A stretch of 64,000 nucleotides of DNA from Serpula lacrymans var. lacrymans S7.9 (taxonomy: Eukaryota > Basidiomycota > Agaricomycetes > Boletales > Serpulaceae), in contig NW_006763296.1 of the NCBI RefSeq assembly GCF_000218685.1, positions 1,189,513 to 1,253,512 of the forward strand. Direction: 5' to 3'. Under the pieces are notes generated by a model that saw only the letters and a list, made by a program, of their open reading frames with translations, was not told the origin of the DNA and did not search any database. Both the position numbers and the translations under genes were made by a program. This document shows positions 19,602-33,741 of the stretch, piece after piece. Numbering within the stretch: the stretch's first letter is position 1; each line of letters starts with the position of its first letter.

Positions 19602-21811
19602 TGTCATGCACCAAAGTTGATTGGTAGCATGGACAGGTGTCAATAACGAAGCGAATATTCAAAAAGACTCGCCTTTGCGCCACACAGGCACAGTGCCACG
19701 TGGAATAGTAATTAATATTGCCCTTTTCGAACTTGTGGCTGATCAGCACCACCTCTATTAGGCAATCCAGTCACGCTCACCTTTGCTTTTCCATTCGGTA
19801 CTTTCCGCGTTTCAGCATTTCGGCAAATTTTCGCGTCGCCACTGGCTACACATTGCATTGCGCCCTCGCTTTTGTTGTTTCCCTTACTCCCCTTCCTTTG
19901 CCTAGCCCCACCATGGGCCCCTTCCTCTCATTTTTATTCTCACCTGGCGGTCGTTTCTGGATCCCCATTCTAATCCACTTTTTCGTCACCTCCACCCCCC
20001 TCCTCCTCATCTTATTTGCACTCCCACCATTTCTGATGTCACCACTTCCTATCCGCTTCCGTCGCCAATCCGTTGACTACCACGTGCCACTGCTGATATC
20101 AGCAAAGCCCCGGCGGCCGGTTCAAATAGGGCAACAGGTCCATCTTCATGACGTCGATCTACCATCATATACTATCAAAACATCGGTCGCTCATCTTGCC
20201 TGGTTGGAGCGTGGGTGGGTAGTTTTTGAGCTGGAGAAGGTTCATCCCCTTGCGTCGCCCATGTTTATTGCTGTCCCATTCACTTAGGTACACTTATCTT
20301 TTGTCCATCGTCTTCGCTACAGCTACACCTATCACACGCTGCCTGGGACTCACTTGTTCCAAATTGGAACTACTCCTCTCCCTTCCTCGTTTGATCAGGT
20401 GGTCCAACGCAACCAGTCCATTGGTAAGGCCATGGAACTGTCGGATTTGGACTAGGTGGTGGACCGGCGGCTCCAGTTTCTTTTTTTTCAGCAGAACATT
20501 CATTTACAGTGCAATTATTTTTGATTTTTGAATCATTTTTATGGACACATATTTTTTTAGAATGCCTGACTGACAATAAAGGAACTGTGTTGATACTGAT
20601 AGTGTTTTGCCTTGCCCTTTTTTACTGCATCTTCCCATGACATCATGATTTTCCTGCTCTCTTTTTGCTATTGGACTTTACTTTATGGCTGTACAAACCT
20701 GTGACATTACTCACAGCATTTATTGTTCTATCTTTTTCTTTTCCTTTTTTTGACAATCTTATCCTGTACTACCTACGCAGGATTCGTCAGTGTACATTCC
20801 TTCCTTCATATTCTTTCTCATTCTTTTTGCACAGCTATACTGTGCATAGCCTACTTTTCTTTTACTATATAAACCCCTGTATTTTACCTTGTAAAAAAAA
20901 CAAGTAATCCAATCCAGACTTCTTCTCTACTCTCAAGTTCACTACTCTGCTACTTGTGATCCAGTGTGGTCACAACACTTCCCACTTCTACCACTGTTAA
21001 CTGCTGTCATCGTCACTCGTCACTTTTGAAAGTGATTGTCATCCCCTTCGATTAGAGTCCTTCTGAGCACTACAGTTTGTGCGTCAGGAGCCTGCTATTG
21101 TAACAACCAAGAGTTAGTTACTCTGGCGCACACAAGAACACACTATAAAGAAGATGTTGAGGGAGTGGTTACCCCTTAAGCTGCAGAGAGTTTGTTGGTA
21201 TACAACAGGAGGACTCGCTGAGGAGTCTCCTGGATCTATTGGGGTATATATACTACTACAGGTTTGTTTGTACATGTGTACTATACAGTTGATGAGGGCA
21301 GTAGCTGATGATGTCATAGGGCCTAGCCCGTATGGTCAGCTCCACTGCGTGAGAGATTTTAAGTCCAAAAGTAAAAGAAAGGCAACGCGGCGCGAGAAAG
21401 GGAAATGCCGCGTGGCACTTAAAGTATAAAGTTAAAGCGGAGAATAAAAGGAAAGGAGATGTCCGGAAATTGTGTTATCGTAACAGCTATCACTGGGAAC
21501 CTCATCACCTCGTCATCCTTGTTGTTCTCAAACCTACCTTGTGCTACGATTAGCAAGGTAGTGCTCGTCTATACTCGCCACAAAGCCCCTATCTTTCTAT
21601 AAATTCAACTATCCCTCCTCCTCAAAATCCACACTCATACACCTCTGGGTTTTACTTTGAAGGATCTTTATACGTACCACCCCACGAACAACCAGACCAC
21701 TCCACTGTTCTAGGAGGCAAAGCCCATAAACAAGTTCCGTGGAATCTGGGAGGATTGTGTGTTAGTTTGTTTTTCTGTGTGGTTTTCTAACAACAGTTCT
21801 CATCATCGACA
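19602..21811 (+). mobile_element. Repeat B, complete copy (holds a solo A LTR)
   Basis: Starts TGTCATGCACCAAAG and ends CTCATCATCGACA; net length about 1,818 bp without the nested LTR. Flanks CCGA (19598-19601) and CTGA (21812-21815) form a 4-bp duplication with one CpG-type change. Inside are two hydrophobic open frames, a promoter-like 'ctatataaacccctgta' at about 20873, and runs of T and A near 20740 and 20890. TG..CA ends and the TATA box resemble a long LTR, but no internal retroelement region is attached to any copy. Confidence 0.85.
21099..21485 (-). mobile_element. Solo LTR of family A inside repeat B
   Basis: 387 bp reading TGTAACAACCAAGAG...TTATCGTAACA on the plus strand, with perfect duplication GCTAT at 21094-21098 and 21486-21490. 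The unoccupied sequence is visible in the B copy at about 51302 ('ccagtgatagcaggctcc', opposite strand). Confidence 0.95.
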
Positions 21812-21815
21812 CTGA

Positions 21816-21966
21816 TCTGCTGGGGGAAATTCCTACAAGCCACATTCAGTCAGGACCAGCGTGTCGTCAAGATCAAGATTTACACGGCTTATTTGAACTT
21901 ACGCAAGGATTGCAAACAGATCTATATTTAACCTATTTTGTCTCTTTACATTTCATTTTATATTGA
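21816..21966 (+). pseudogene. 3' part of the Ser/Pro-rich gene beyond repeat B
   Basis: When repeat B and one flank copy are removed, the frame passes from VDAD straight into LLGEIPTSHIQSGPACRQDQ and stops at TGA 21964-21966. The uninterrupted frame supports both the exact ends of B and the prior integrity of this gene. The LTR-free coding sequence cannot be expressed as such in this allele. Confidence 0.6.
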
Positions 21967-22407
21967 TATTGTAACAGTTTTTTTCTGGCTATAAATTTGA
22001 ATATTTGGGTTAAGAAACATTGTGAAGACAAAAGAAGATCTACATTGTTATGAGGAGATTAACCCTGAATTTACTTGCATTTTGTCACTATTCTCTCCAT
22101 AAAATACACACAGCAAAATTTTGGGAACAATTGAAATCACTTAATACTATAGATAGAATTTTATTGTGAGAAAAATAAACAATTAGGGCCATATGTTTTT
22201 CATTGTTGCATGCTAAGATAAATTCAGTAAATTCAGGCAATAGTTTCAAATTTTATTGCTATTTTATCTGGGGAAAAAATGTGTTTATATTTTGTCTTTG
22301 CACACACTTTGATTAGCATTTTATTCAAGGAAAAATTTTGGGTTTTCTCCCTGTGCTATAGCCTAAGGTACCAGGAATACATTATCTGCACTACAGAATG
22401 CTGCTCT
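21967..22407. other. AT-rich intergenic sequence
   Basis: No gene seen. Presumably the 3' flank of both the disrupted gene and the hydrolase. Confidence 0.5.
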
Positions 22408-23532
22408 TTATGCACTGAGGCACTTCTCCCATATGAATCGCGACATCTCAGCTACCATAATAGGGGTGCATTCATGGCCCGCATTTTCCTGTAAGAAAAC
22501 TTCCTTGCTGCCTTCCTTTCCAACCTCGAGCCTTGTTACAAAATCTGAGCTCGTGAACCACGGCACCAGTGTATCCTTCGCCCCGGAAAGCACAAGAACT
22601 TTCTTACCCAGGAAAGGATTGGACGCGTCTGAAACATAGAACGGCGTTGAAACTGGGTCGTATCGCTTCAGGAACGACTCGAACGACTCAGGGATATACG
22701 GTGGACCTATCGGAATGGACGACTTTTCGGCCCGTTGTGAGATAAGAGCTAGATAGTCGGGGCATCCTATAATCGGAACACCGTACTTCAATCTGGGCTC
22801 TACCAGAATGGCGTCAGTTAAATGATCGTTGTATCAACGGATAGGGGAATGAAAAGTACCACGGCTTAATGCTATCCACGTAGCATGGCCTCCCAAGCTG
22901 ATGCCGCCAATGCCCCATTCTTCAATGGTCCGCTCAGCAGACGGATATATATACGACGGCAAGAAATCCAACATAAAAATAACGTCGCTAGCGGTACCCG
23001 CTATTTAGGAGCGATCTCAGGTTCCGAAGGGTTGAACATGAGTGCGATGTCATACCTTGGATGCTGTACATATCGATGCTGAATGATGGAAAATGTTATC
23101 TGGTGCTGTAAACATCGCAGACCATCTATACGCTTACGCATGTCGATCATTGTTTTTCTCTGGGTCCTTAGTATCCCAGGCGAGATTTGACTTTTGTTCT
23201 ACCAATCTCGATCCATGGTTTCGTTGGTCCTGCGAGTAGCAAGCATAGCGGCTTTTCAACCACTTTGAGACGGCAAAAACAACAATTCCACTTACGAATG
23301 TAATGACTATCAGATCCCGCCGTCTGGTTCCTGTCGGATGACCTTCATATGAAGATTTAAATAATGAGTCTACGATTGCCTCTAGATCTTTGGTCGATCC
23401 AAATCGACCATGGAGAAGGAAGAAAGCTACGACTGGGACTGAAGAATCAATCACTTCAGCACGCGAATAAACATTCAAGCTCAACCCAGAGACAACAAAA
23501 GACTGTTTGGAAGTAGACATGGGGAAAGACAA
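22408..23532 (-). CDS. Alpha/beta hydrolase (esterase-like)
   Basis: Five exons: 23532-23296, 23229-23138, 23078-23056, 23000-22860, 22799-22408, totalling 885 nt (294 residues). The introns are 53-66 nt with GT..AG. The order of features is that of small alpha/beta hydrolases: strand and oxyanion segment VAFFLLHGRFGS, then RDLIVITF and DQRNHGSR, nucleophile elbow GIGGISLGGHATW (Ser in G-I-S-L-G), acid residue in LVLSGAKDTLVPW, and catalytic His in QENAGHECTP. Substrate unknown. An alternative start is the in-frame ATG at 23520. No signal peptide is obvious, so a cytosolic enzyme is likely. Confidence 0.88.
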
Positions 23533-23984
23533 TTTATACAGAAATACGCTTCGCAGAGAGAACCAGTTATATAAGTTAGCATCTATGTGTGAGAAGTCTC
23601 ATGTGACGCATGTATAGATACCTATCACCGGAGCTACTCTGGGTAAAAGTAGTCCAGGGACATATAAAATGACAATGAGCTAATCAGAGCATCAGTGGAT
23701 GCTAGATGCACCTGTAGCTGTTGGTACAATGCCAATGTACAGCCCCAAGCGCCAGAACCATGGACGAGACGGGGTGAATACATGGAGGAGCGACTTCTTA
23801 CGAATACTAACTAGAGTTACTAGTATACAATTGCCACTGAGCTCTTCAATAATAGAATGTTCAAAAGAGGCCCGCTCGCTCGTGTGAAGCGAAACAGAGG
23901 TATTTCAGTCTGCTCATCGGTTTGACATGGTTCTCCCACTATAAAACGGTCAGTATCACAGTAGGTGGCATGTCTGTTCCATTT
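23533..23984. other. Intergenic: hydrolase upstream region and ARPC2 3' flank
   Basis: No ORF of interest. It must contain the hydrolase promoter and the ARPC2 terminator, but no clear box is visible. Confidence 0.45.
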
Positions 23985-25093
23985 TTACCTTGCGGTCTTT
24001 CTTTCAGTCGTCGCAACTTCTGTCTTGGCTCTGTTCAGCACCTTTTGGAACTCGGAAACGCGGTGGCGCATGCGTGAATGCATATAAGCTTTCGAGCATT
24101 TGATGTGATAATGCAGGTAATCGCGGAAGAGCTGAATGTGGGAGATGGTGTTTGTCGCAGTGGTAGGGTTTGTAAAGTGACGAGGGAACAGAACGAAGGT
24201 AACATAACCAATATCCTCAGTGTTCCGTAGTCCAGGTACTTCGCGAATTTCCAAGGGTGGATCACGGCTGTTATATAGTACCTGAGGAGCATTCTGAATA
24301 CTAGGTTGCCGCCTCGCATCAACGAATTCCTAACACGATATAGCAAGGTTACAATAGAACAGCTAAAATTATATGAAACGCGTACCTGGAGGAAAACTTT
24401 GCCGAAAATGCGATCCGTTTCTTCTCTGAAGACAGTGGAAAATATGACAGTAACGCGGTCCTGCGAAGCCTGCACGTATATCGCTTCCTCATCACGGTAA
24501 TGAATCTGCATGAGTTCACTTTGGCTGCTACCTGAAGCTTCTAACTCTTTCTGTTGTTTGAAGGCGAGCTCAAAAGGCGCAGCTAACGCATTGCGCTTGA
24601 AGAGCGAGACAGATCGGATAAATGTCTCGCGAGCTTCTGATATAAGATCAATAAAGAAAAGGTCACACAACATGTGGACAGTAAATACCTTCCTCAGCTG
24701 GAACTTGATCAAGATCGATATCCAGGCTGACGTTGTATTCCGGTTCGGGACTGGGCTTGAGGAGAGAACCATATTCCCGTTGCAAGATGTTCATCGCACC
24801 AAACTGAACAAGCTCATCCCAGCACCGAATGTTCATCGACAACTGGATCACAGTTTTACGATCGGGTGTGGAGATGTGAAATCTGACACCGTCAAAATCA
24901 ACGAATGCAACATCGAGTGACGATGGTCTGCTTGGATGCTGAGCACGAGAACGCAAGTGTATGAGCGACACTCACTTTGCTATTTTATCGGCAAGGGTTG
25001 TCTGGATAATCACATTGTGTGGCTGATGGACGGTGTCTGATATGTATATATAATGAATAAGTAGTGATACATGCTTACCTCTAAGAGAATCAT
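23985..25093 (-). CDS. ARPC2: Arp2/3 complex subunit 2 (p34-Arc)
   Basis: Five exons: 25093-25079 (MILLE), 25022-24976, 24930-24689, 24636-24386, 24329-23985; 900 nt, 299 residues, close to the usual ~300. The start was chosen because the MILLE exon joins in phase to HNVIIQTTLADKIA. Family hallmarks: VAFVDFDGVRFHIS, YNVSLDIDLDQVP, HYRDEEAIYV, DRVTVIFSTVF, APQVLYNSRDPPLE, YVTFVLFPRH and FRDYLHYHIKCSKAYMHSRM. The protein forms, with ARPC4, the core of the complex that nucleates branched actin filaments, as at endocytic sites. It shares a 198-bp divergent promoter region with the eIF4B-like gene. Confidence 0.96.
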
Positions 25094-25291
25094 AATAAAT
25101 GCTGAAGATGTGGTTATCGTTTTCAGGTGGTTTGCTACCCAAGTTGCTACCAGTGATCTCGCAGTTGCCCGTGAGAAATGTGTCCATGCTGCCAAACAAC
25201 CGACAACTCCCGTAATTCTCAGTCTTGCCATCCCTGTTCAGCCTCCATCGAATACAGAGTAACCTCAATCATCGACAAAAAAAACAGCAAT
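25094..25291. promoter_or_regulatory. Divergent promoter region of ARPC2 and eIF4B-like gene
   Basis: The 198 bp between the two start codons must hold the control sequences of both genes. Upstream introns in the 5' UTRs cannot be excluded. I see no unambiguous TATA box. Confidence 0.5.
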
Positions 25292-27254
25292 ATGGGTGCG
25301 TATAGCGTATTCCCTCTCAGTATAGTATTTAATCTTAGCTATCGCATTGCACAGCGCCGAAAAAGCAAAAAGGACCCAAGATGTCCCTGAACGAGTTCTT
25401 GGGCGATAGTGGTGGGCAAATTATCGCTCCCGCCAAAGTTTGCACCTTGAAAGTATTTCTTTTCCAGCCTTGGGCTCTTGGGCAGATGAAATGGACTCTC
25501 TTCCGAGCGCTCGTAGGTGTTTCTTCCCTCTCTTTGCTTTCGCGTCACACCTTATCAAAATTTTAATGCACAAAGCTGCTACCAAGACCGACGAGGAAAG
25601 AGCTCGTGGTGGAGATCGATTTGGTAGAAGGGACGACTTTATGAGTTCGCGGCGTGAGTACAACCACTCCATGTAAATTTCTCTCAGCATACTTCATCTT
25701 TGATCATCGTTTTCACACAGCCGATCGACCGTCTGGCCCTCCTCGTGAAGATCTCCCTTTACCCACACAACCCCCCTATACTGCTTTCATAGGAAATCTC
25801 GCATTTGACATGACGGAGTCAGAACTAGAGAGTTATTTTGCTCCTCAGCAAGTACGTGATCATCTCTGCCTTTAAATGAAAATAGCTGGACCGTACTGTT
25901 AGACCATCTCGGTCAAGATCATCAAAGATAGAGAAGATAAACCCAAAGGCTTCGGGTACATCGAGTTTACTGAGCTTGAAGGTTTAAAAGATGCATTGGC
26001 AAAGAGCGGATCAGTGAGTGCAATATTCGGTCATGAAACGCCCTTCCTTAGTATCATCTGAAGAATTTATCCGGTCGCACCATACGTGTAAGCGTGGCGG
26101 AACCGCGTATGTATTGCTTTGATTTATCTCTCTTGCATATATATATATATACTGACAAAATATATTAGCTAAAGAGCGTGCCGGGTTTGGTGGCGGTTTT
26201 GAGGACGATACAAAATTTGCCGGAAATTGGCGTCGTGAAGGCCCCATTGCAAGCCAGCAAGATTCACATGAGTCTTCACGTCGTCGCTTTGATGGCCCTT
26301 CCCCAGCTGAACGCGCCCCTTCTGGTGTTTCGGATGGCATCACCGATTGGAGAGCTAATCGTCCCCCTACGCGCCTTGCTGAGCCAGAACCCCCATCCTT
26401 CAAAAGAAGAGGCTCAGGCGTATCTACTCCGGAAGCTCACGCGGGTGTGGCAGACAAAGAAGAAGTGTGGACTATTGGAAGTAAATTCAAAGCTTCTGCC
26501 ACTGAGGAATCGGGAACCAGTAAATTTGGTAGCCTCAGAGGGCGGGGCGACTTAGGCCCAGCGAAAGATGCTGTCAGTGCTAGCGACGAGGGCGACTGGC
26601 GAAGCGCAAAGCCCAAGTCAAGCATTCATAATGGTAGCTCACGTGAGTGATGAATATGATTATAGTGATCCAAGCGTCTTAGCACGTATCCAGCCACAAA
26701 TTCTACTCCGCCGACCCCTCAATTGAGTCGTCGGAAGCTCGAACTGCTTCCCAGGTCTTCCAGCACCTCGGCAAGCCCTAGTCCGCTGTCATCGCCTCGA
26801 ATCACTGCGAGCCCGGCTGGCATATCAAGGTCCAATCCATTTGGTGCAGCTAAGTATGCGCCCTGTTCTTGATCTTGTTGATGTCCTCATATATGCGTTA
26901 AGACCTGTGGATGTGTCATCCAAAGAGAAAGAAGTAACTGACCGTATTGAAAAGGAACGCGATACTGTAAAAGACCGGTTGCCCCACCCCATGTCGCGCA
27001 CAAATTCACGCCAAGCAACTGAGCGATTTTCGGGAACACGTGCTAGGACACCGCCAGTGCCACATGCTATCGTTACACCCCCTATTCCAGGATCACCCAA
27101 GCCTTTGAATTCAGCTGCCGCCACCGTTAGGCCGTCAATAAGTTTCGCAAATGCCGCCAGCGCAAAAAAAGACGACACATCTATCAAAGCTGTTGGTGAA
27201 GATATGAAAAAAAGTGGAGATCATGCAGAGGATATAGCAGATCAAAAGGCCTAA
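25292..27254 (+). CDS. eIF4B-like translation factor with RRM
   Basis: Ten exons (25292-25295, 25355-25411, 25468-25512, 25576-25653, 25721-25851, 25903-26013, 26064-26106, 26169-26642, 26694-26853, 26903-27254) sum to 1,455 nt, 484 residues. The first exon is only ATGG. The N-terminus APKKQKGPKMSLNEFLGD then WADEMDSLP is typical of fungal eIF4B. The RRM runs from PPYTAFIGNLAFDMTESELE (RNP2) to KPKGFGYIEF (RNP1) and RTIRVSVAEP. The rest is charged, Ser/Pro-rich and probably disordered (WTIGSKFKAS, RSSSTSASPSP), with an EKEVTDRIEKERDTVKDR helix. It should stimulate eIF4A unwinding and ribosome recruitment in the cytoplasm. It is convergent with the cyclophilin gene. Confidence 0.92.
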
Positions 27255-27408
27255 ACCGTCATATGAGAGAAGCATTCGTTTTTGTGGAATTCGCTTGTTC
27301 TCCTTGTATGAACTTGGGAAGGTTTACTCACTTGCACCTGCTTATCGTAATCTATGCAGTGTTTTGTATTCTAATTCCATTGATTATTTACAAAAGGGGG
27401 GTACTGCA
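27255..27408. terminator. Shared 3' region of two convergent genes
   Basis: 154 bp between the two stop codons; both 3' UTRs and cleavage sites must lie here or overlap. No canonical AATAAA stands out. Confidence 0.4.
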
Positions 27409-28138
27409 TCAGCGTCCTGAACGGAAGTCTGGGTCTATGAATTTCATGCGTCCCCGACCTATAGAAAGTGAGTGATATGGTGCACAAACAAAGTTGCACT
27501 GACCTTTGAAGCGTATGCCGCCTTCATCCTGAGACATGTAGGTATGGTTTTTCTTGATACGTTCTAATTCTCTAATCCTGGTGGCCTCCAGTCGCTGGCG
27601 TTCTTCTCGTTCAAGTCTGGCATCGTATTCTTCTTCTGTTTCTACTGCGGGATTTGTATCAATTTGGCTGCCTTGTCCGTCGGGGCGATCTTGAGGTGTA
27701 GAACGATGATTTTTATATTTCGACTTCTTTTGCTGCCTCCACGACTCCTCTGTATCTGTATCACGTGCTTCCCGTCTCTTGCGAGATGTCTTCTTTACAT
27801 CAATTGATGGAGATTGAATATCAGATAGTCCTTTCGACGATTGCTCTATGAAGTACTTGTCAGCATGGCGCGAATGTGATAGAACCCAATGCTACAACTT
27901 TGGTATCCGCCGAGGGTGTTTTTACTTCTAAGCTCAAGTTCACCGCAATTAGCAATTGTGATAAGCGTTTTTGGGCGATCCTTCTCGTCCACTGGGACTT
28001 GCGCCAGCCGTTTAATAACATCCTCGTACCCTTGGATAACTTTGCCAAAAACAACATGTTTGCCTGAGGTAATTGCTTCAGTGGTGTAATTTTATGAAAG
28101 GATACCAACCAACCGCTTAGATGTGGGCAATCACGCAA

Positions 28139-28174
<36 letters not shown>

Positions 28175-28736
28175 TTTATTTGCCATGCATAAAAGACTTT
28201 AGACGCGGATTTCTGATGAGAAGGAAGTTCCAAGTCGAAGATAGGTAGATGAACTTACCCCTCAGAGTTTAGAGGACGTGATAAATCTTCGTCGGCGAAC
28301 ACATTTCCGTAGATAGATTCGCCGCCAGTACCATTTCGTCTGGTAAAATCTGAAAGATCGTCAACTACAATGGATACTTTGAATACACAAAAGCACATAC
28401 CACCGCCCTGAATCATGAAATCCCGGATGGACCTGTGGATGATGCTATTTTTGTAATAAAGGGGATGTTCAGAGACTGAAGAGAGACCCTTTTCGCCGGT
28501 GCAAAGAGCACGAAAACTTGGTGAATGCAAGGCGCATCGTCAGTGACAGGAACGAAGCAGAGTTAGACGATACACACTTCTCGGTTGTTTTCGGTGCGCT
28601 GTCACTGTACAACTCAAAGATGACTCTGAACGACTGATCAGCGATAAGCGTGGACATTCTAAGTGTGATGTATACGACACCTTCCAAGTGGTGTGCCATC
28701 CACGGTGATATCAAAGAAAACACGAGGGCGGACCAT
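27409..28736 (-). CDS. Cyclophilin (peptidyl-prolyl isomerase) with charged C-terminal extension
   Basis: Exons traced: 28736-28681 ([19 protein letters not shown]), 28625-28578, 28516-28401, 28349-28259, 28196-28114, then 28063 onward, and a last exon ending at TGA 27409-27411. Cyclophilin motifs: [73 protein letters not shown] and [14 protein letters not shown]. The active-site Arg (FxMxGGD context reads [11 protein letters not shown]) sits in IHRSIRDFM rather than the usual H-R-V-I-x-x-F. The tail is rich in K, R and E ([25 protein letters not shown]) and ends [16 protein letters not shown], like nuclear, spliceosome-linked cyclophilins. The splice between the catalytic domain and the tail (about 27850-27900) is not resolved. 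Confidence 0.92.
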
Positions 28737-29210
28737 AGCTTATTGTGTAGTTCAAGTTGCAGAATTCAGACTGCGTTCAAACGTTCAATTGCAACGTTCG
28801 ACACTTTTGGACTGTTGCTTCAAGCTTATGTAACCAGCAATGATATCAGTATATCAATACTACTGTATTACTATCATATATTCATATATTTGAAAGTAGC
28901 ACCTGCAGGTACAATTCAGTTATGAATGCTTCGTTGTGCGAGCTCGCACCCGCAACTCAAACTTTCAAGTACAACGCGAGAGTGAGTTGGAAACTGTGAA
29001 TTGATGCCACTGGCAAAGGTGCCGCGGACAGCATCATGCCAGTGTCATCCATATACGCTGACCTGTCCAAGGCCACTGCATCTCCTGCTGATTTCCCTGA
29101 GAATTCTATTTCGGATCCATCACCTTGTCAATGCCACTTCCCACACAGCGACGCTAGGAAGCTATACATCAGGTGTCGTCGACAGTTCGGTATCTCTATT
29201 CTCTGTAGGA
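28737..29210. promoter_or_regulatory. Divergent promoter region of cyclophilin and Ras-like genes
   Basis: 474 bp between start codons. Contains an AT-rich part with 'ctatcatatattcatatat' near 28870 and no recognisable ORF. Confidence 0.45.
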
Positions 29211-30181
29211 ATGCGTGAATTCAATGTCGTCGTCCTTGGAGGTGCGTTCATCCATTTGCTCCAGACAACGTCATTCTAAGATGTGTCACAGCTGGCGGGG
29301 TCGGAAAGTCTGCATTAACCGTTCGGTTTGTCCAGGACATTTTTTTGGAGACTTATGATCCTACCATTGAAGGTCGGTCCTGTTTGCATGTTCGTCTTAT
29401 CGCGTTCACCTACCGTTTACTCTTAGAGGAATATCGTCGTGTCATAGAGGTAGATAGTGTACCTACATCGGTGCGTGTCGCTTTGCCGTACAAGGAGCGC
29501 TAGCGGCAAGACTGCCCACTCACATACCTCCTTCTCGCATGCCTCCCTCTCCACCCTCCATACATCCATGCCTCTCTCATCGTTTGTTTCTAGCTCGAGG
29601 TACTCGATACCGCGGGTGCAGAGCAATTTACTGGATTAAACGAAGTCTATATCAAGGTGATTTGTCAAATTATCTGTTTCCATTGTTGCTAAGTTGACCC
29701 AAAGTTTAGTCTGGTCGCGGGTTTGTCCTCGTCTTCAGGTGAATTATATTATGATACATATATTTGAAGACTCTGAACATATGCCATATTGGAGTTTGAC
29801 TCAAGAAGCCAGTCTGAGGGAGGTGGACAACCTGCGTCAGCAAATATATCAAATCAAGGGTGGTGACACTGTGAGTAGCTTGTGATTCAGACTTGGTCCT
29901 GCTACTAATTAAAATCATCTCGGGATTCATACGGCCAGTCTATACCTATTGTCATCGTCGGTACTAAGCTCGATCTCGTGAGCGAGCGAGAAGTACCCCG
30001 AAGCACAATTCAGTCCCTAGTCACGAAATGGGGACTGCCATTTTATGAAACTTCTGCTAAGCGGAACATGCACGTCCTAGATGTTTTTGAAGACCTTGTT
30101 AGACAGATGGTCATACGCTACCCTCCCGACTCGATAAAGAAGAAGAAGAGGCCTCTGCTGAAAACATGTATCATCATGTAG
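29211..30181 (+). CDS. Rap/RSR1-like small GTPase of the Ras family
   Basis: Seven exons (29211-29241, 29292-29372, 29427-29470, 29594-29656, 29710-29738, 29795-29870, 29939-30181) sum to 567 nt, 188 residues. G1 is [14 protein letters not shown]; effector region [13 protein letters not shown]3 [13 protein letters not shown]4 VGTKLDL; G5 ETSAK. It ends with a basic run KKKKRPLLK and the prenylation box CIIM. The effector sequence, [14 protein letters not shown] after G3 and the lack of Gln at the Ras-61 position point to the Rap1/RSR1(BUD1) branch, which acts at the plasma membrane in polarity and cell-site selection. Ala at position 61 is unusual. Confidence 0.92.
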
Positions 30182-30913
30182 ATTATTTAAATTTCGATAG
30201 GTATGCTTCATTCATTTCTCCACCATAATGGAGAATTGATGTAACGCTGACGATCTACTCAGCCAACCACATTAGACAGAAGCAGTACCCAGAGGTTTTG
30301 CGTATACCCGGTCCCAGGCCAAGATCTATATCCAGACAGTTGGGGCTTATTTCTTGAATAAATACACGTCGTGGATCCATATCATCATGCTTACTGGCCT
30401 TGCATAAATATGTTGTCAGGCAAAGCGCAAAGTGTGTAGCTGACGGTGTCAATAAATGGGGTGATAGAAAATCTGCCCCAATAACTTGCGAAAATATGTG
30501 TTGTTTCTGATATTTTGTCATCGTCTGCAGGAATATTCATGAATGGGACTCTGGCAATGGTAGACATTAAAACTGATTTTCCTCAATGCTTAGCGCTCAG
30601 CAGCGACAGAATCCTTGTCATCGCATGAAATACTGGTTTAAATTGTGTGGATTTGTTGTGGACTTCAAGGTAGCCCTCTGATCTTTATGTCTGGATTCCG
30701 ATATGTTTCTGAAGGAAATTGTTACACTTCACTCGCACTGACATCCAAAGAATGTAAAAGTTTCAAAAGTAAACGTGCCGGACGCGTGCCGGTAGTATGT
30801 GGTGTTGTTTGCGATACCCTTTTTTTCCCTCGCCGCCTGTGCTCTGGCTCTCTACTTCGCACTACGTTGTCTCTTTGTTTCGACCCACACATACCTGTAC
30901 CATATTTCACAAG
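30182..30913. other. Intergenic region upstream of the DBP2 gene
   Basis: No gene recognised. Contains the DBP2 promoter and a pyrimidine-rich stretch (30815-30850) close to the start codon. Confidence 0.5.
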
Positions 30914-33420
<2,507 letters not shown>

Positions 33421-33741
33421 CTGGTTCACACCCTCTTTAAGCCACTTTCCGTTTATTATAGAAATAGACTTCGAATATAATGTGTCATGCTGGTGCATTC
33501 CATCTTTGCAGCGTGTTCGGAAATTTTTTTCTGAATTCCTTTCCCTAGCCTTCACATCAGGAAACCGGGGGGGGGGGACCTGGGATCATCAGGCGGAGTT
33601 AAAAGGCTGACATCAAAGTGACCAATAGCAGATTAACAACAGTTGGCACAGCACATCAGAAATGCATCCCAAATGTAACCACAGCCCACTATCTCACCTT
33701 GACATCACGGTATCTATAACTTGTAAGGTTGCCATAAGTAC
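33421..33741. other. 3' flank of DBP2
   Basis: Contains a run of 10 G at about 33569-33578. No gene seen. Confidence 0.5.

Noticed and set aside
19602..21811. Repeat B as a Ginger-type DNA transposon (TGT..ACA ends, 4-bp duplications)
   Set aside because: Only the outer 4 bases are inverted repeats; Ginger elements have long terminal inverted repeats. Kept as LTR-like of unknown class.
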